Shown piece by piece: positions 62,703-64,000 of a stretch of 64,000 bases of DNA; position 1 is the stretch's first letter, and every line of letters starts with the position of its first letter. Under the pieces are notes generated by a model. That model saw nothing but the letters and a program-made list of their open reading frames with translations. It was not told the origin of the DNA and did not search any database. This stretch comes from CAUTUX01 sp963545485 (lineage in GTDB: Bacteria; Bacillota; Clostridia; Christensenellales; CAG-917). Both the position numbers and the translations under genes were made by a program. The stretch is from NCBI GenBank assembly GCA_963545485.1, contig CAUUJG010000006.1, positions 1 to 64,000 of the forward strand, in the 5' to 3' direction.

Positions 62703-64000
62703 TCACCAGATTTTTGTATCATAATTCTTTGATGGTGTTTTTTCTCTATTTCTATTTATTGGCTGATAATTATAATAATTGCTGTTGTATGTAATAAAAT
62801 CTCTACCGTAATGCTCTATGTCTTCGCCATTCTTATCTTTAAACATCTCTACTATTCTGCATCCTCTCTGAGCACCTTTTTTATAAATACCTATATATGC
62901 CAAATAATCTATACTCATACCATAATTTAATAAAATCCCTTTATACTCAACCTTCTTACCATTTTCATCAAATACTTCTTTTTTATATGCTATGGACATA
63001 TTGTTATAGTGATCATGCCCGCAAAATGTAGCTTTCAAATTATACATTGCCCCTGTTTCAAAGAAATTATCATTTCCAACACCACTATAGATAAGCTTTT
63101 TATGTTCTCCAATAATACCCTCTTCCATTCTTGCCGATGCGTTTACTTTTTTCAACTTTGATAAATCCGGATTTTTATCATGCAACCCCGGCTGTTCTAC
63201 AGTAACTTCACCTTTGGCAATTCCTAAAGATATATTATGTCCATTATCGTCATATGAGTTGTTCTTAATATATTTATTTTGCAATGAATAATGTTTGTAT
63301 CCTTTCTTATCATATTGCACCGTCCCAGCTTTACTCATCTGTAAATCATATGCTTCTTTATACTCCGGAATTGCAATATGGAAAAATGCCATGTTTTCAG
63401 GATATTTATTATCTGCTGTTTCTTTTTTGAGTTCAGTCATTCTATCTTTATACCAATTGATCTGTTCCTGATGAATATTATCGTAATGCCACAACATACC
63501 AAACTTATCAGAATCAAGATACGCATGTGAGTCTAATACTGTTAAGACCTTTTTTAATTTCCCTTCTCTATACAGCTTAATAATCTGATTCCCATATCCA
63601 AATCTGTTCTGATCTTTTGTATAGTTACTCCAGTTAGATGGATTTGTGGTAAACAAACATCTTTTAAATTCACCTTTTTCTATCTGCTTACGATACCATT
63701 CTGAAATATCTTTTCTTGTATATTTGCTATATGCTTCAGTATCGTGGTTACCATAGCAAAATGTCCAATATGCTCCCATACTTTCCATTAAATTTGCAAA
63801 TATTTCAGCTGCCTTTAAATTGTTCCCAGTGCCTGCCTGTATCGGTACCGGATACGCTATATCACCGGTGACCATTACCAAATCTGGTTTTTCTTCTTTT
63901 ATCATTGTAGCCACAGCGTTCATTGCCCATTTATCTTTTTGAAATGATGCAAACCCTGCTCCAATGTGTACATCTGTTAATTGCAATATTTTAAATGGTT
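62703..64000 (-). CDS. Calcineurin-like metallophosphoesterase (start beyond window)
   Basis: A phosphoesterase that continues past the window edge: the frame reads PFKILQLTDVHIGAG before the first usual start, so the 5' end is missing. LTDVHIGAG carries the metal Asp and His, VMVTGDIAYP the second Asp, FCYGNHDTE the GNHD motif, and HIAIPEY and CGHDHYNNM the later His ligands. An insertion between the GNHD and the later His block is longer than in the core family. Substrate could be a nucleotide, a teichoic or phospholipid phosphate; unknown. A signal peptide upstream cannot be judged. Confidence 0.9.
   Translation of the reverse strand, partial: PFKILQLTDVHIGAGFASFQKDKWAMNAVATMIKEEKPDLVMVTGDIAYPVPIQAGTGNNLKAAEIFANLMESMGAYWTFCYGNHDTEAYSKYTRKDISEWYRKQIEKGEFKRCLFTTNPSNWSNYTKDQNRFGYGNQIIKLYREGKLKKVLTVLDSHAYLDSDKFGMLWHYDNIHQEQINWYKDRMTELKKETADNKYPENMAFFHIAIPEYKEAYDLQMSKAGTVQYDKKGYKHYSLQNKYIKNNSYDDNGHNISLGIAKGEVTVEQPGLHDKNPDLSKLKKVNASARMEEGIIGEHKKLIYSGVGNDNFFETGAMYNLKATFCGHDHYNNMSIAYKKEVFDENGKKVEYKGILLNYGMSIDYLAYIGIYKKGAQRGCRIVEMFKDKNGEDIEHYGRDFITYNSNYYNYQPINRNREKTPSKNYDTKIW

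Overview
The window looks like chromosomal DNA from a low-GC, strictly anaerobic member of the Clostridia (Firmicutes). The evidence is the AT-rich sequence, oxygen-sensitive glycyl-radical enzymes (PflB/PflA and class III NrdD/NrdG), a clostridial hrcA-grpE-dnaK-dnaJ-prmA-rsmE-mtaB heat-shock operon with a CIRCE element, BspA-like leucine-rich lipoproteins, an ECF vitamin transporter S component and a CsoR repressor. A family-level name is not justified from sequence reading alone. Most genes are on the minus strand. No rRNA, tRNA, prophage, insertion sequence or CRISPR array was seen.

Layout. 1-9.6 kb: recA, then (upstream, same strand) a tightly overlapping operon reading PTP phosphatase, CoA-disulfide reductase/rhodanese, an unlisted 57-aa small protein, aroF, aroB, aroA, aroC-chorismate mutase fusion, aroE-aroK fusion and aroQ. 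It covers every step from DAHP synthesis to prephenate. 9.7-14.6 kb: iron alcohol dehydrogenase, a small membrane protein, the tmRNA gene ssrA (tag AKNDMGSQELALAA), an orphan F420-ligase-like protein and an AAA+/DUF4143 ATPase. 14.7-18.3 kb: a 32-bp tandem repeat, a promoter, a strongly divergent FMN-class riboswitch in front of an ECF S component, then a convergent csoR plus P1B-ATPase operon with a striking Cys/His-rich N-terminus and a recognisable CsoR operator. 18.4-36 kb: rpoB-rpoC-metK, terminator, recD2-secA-MATE; rplM-rpsI with a structured leader, terminator, ispDF fusion. 36-41.8 kb: two paralogous LRR lipoproteins, two broken genes (one a DNA methyltransferase remnant) and a HipA-like kinase. 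41.9-49.7 kb: heat-shock operon. 50-52.6 kb: rplI, a tRNA methyltransferase-like gene and rsmI, facing pth. 52.7-57.7 kb: pflB-pflA, a U32 peptidase gene with one frameshift, pth. 57.7-58 kb: a divergent control region with helically phased T-tracts, paired NrdR boxes and a perfect consensus promoter. 58-62 kb: nrdD-glutaredoxin fusion, thioredoxin-reductase-like flavoprotein and nrdG. 62-64 kb: a small membrane protein and a metallophosphoesterase that runs off the window end.

How the parts fit. Core information-processing genes (RecA, RNA polymerase, ribosomal proteins, SecA, chaperones, tmRNA) are interleaved with anaerobic metabolism. Gene fusion is a recurring theme: AroE-AroK, AroC-CM, IspD-IspF, NrdD-Grx and CoADR-rhodanese. 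The observations I rank highest are the FMN-riboswitch variant controlling an ECF S component, the Cys/His-rich metal ATPase, and the phased T-tract region between pflB and nrdD. Single-base homopolymer frameshifts occur in two genes and should be checked against raw reads before being treated as biology.
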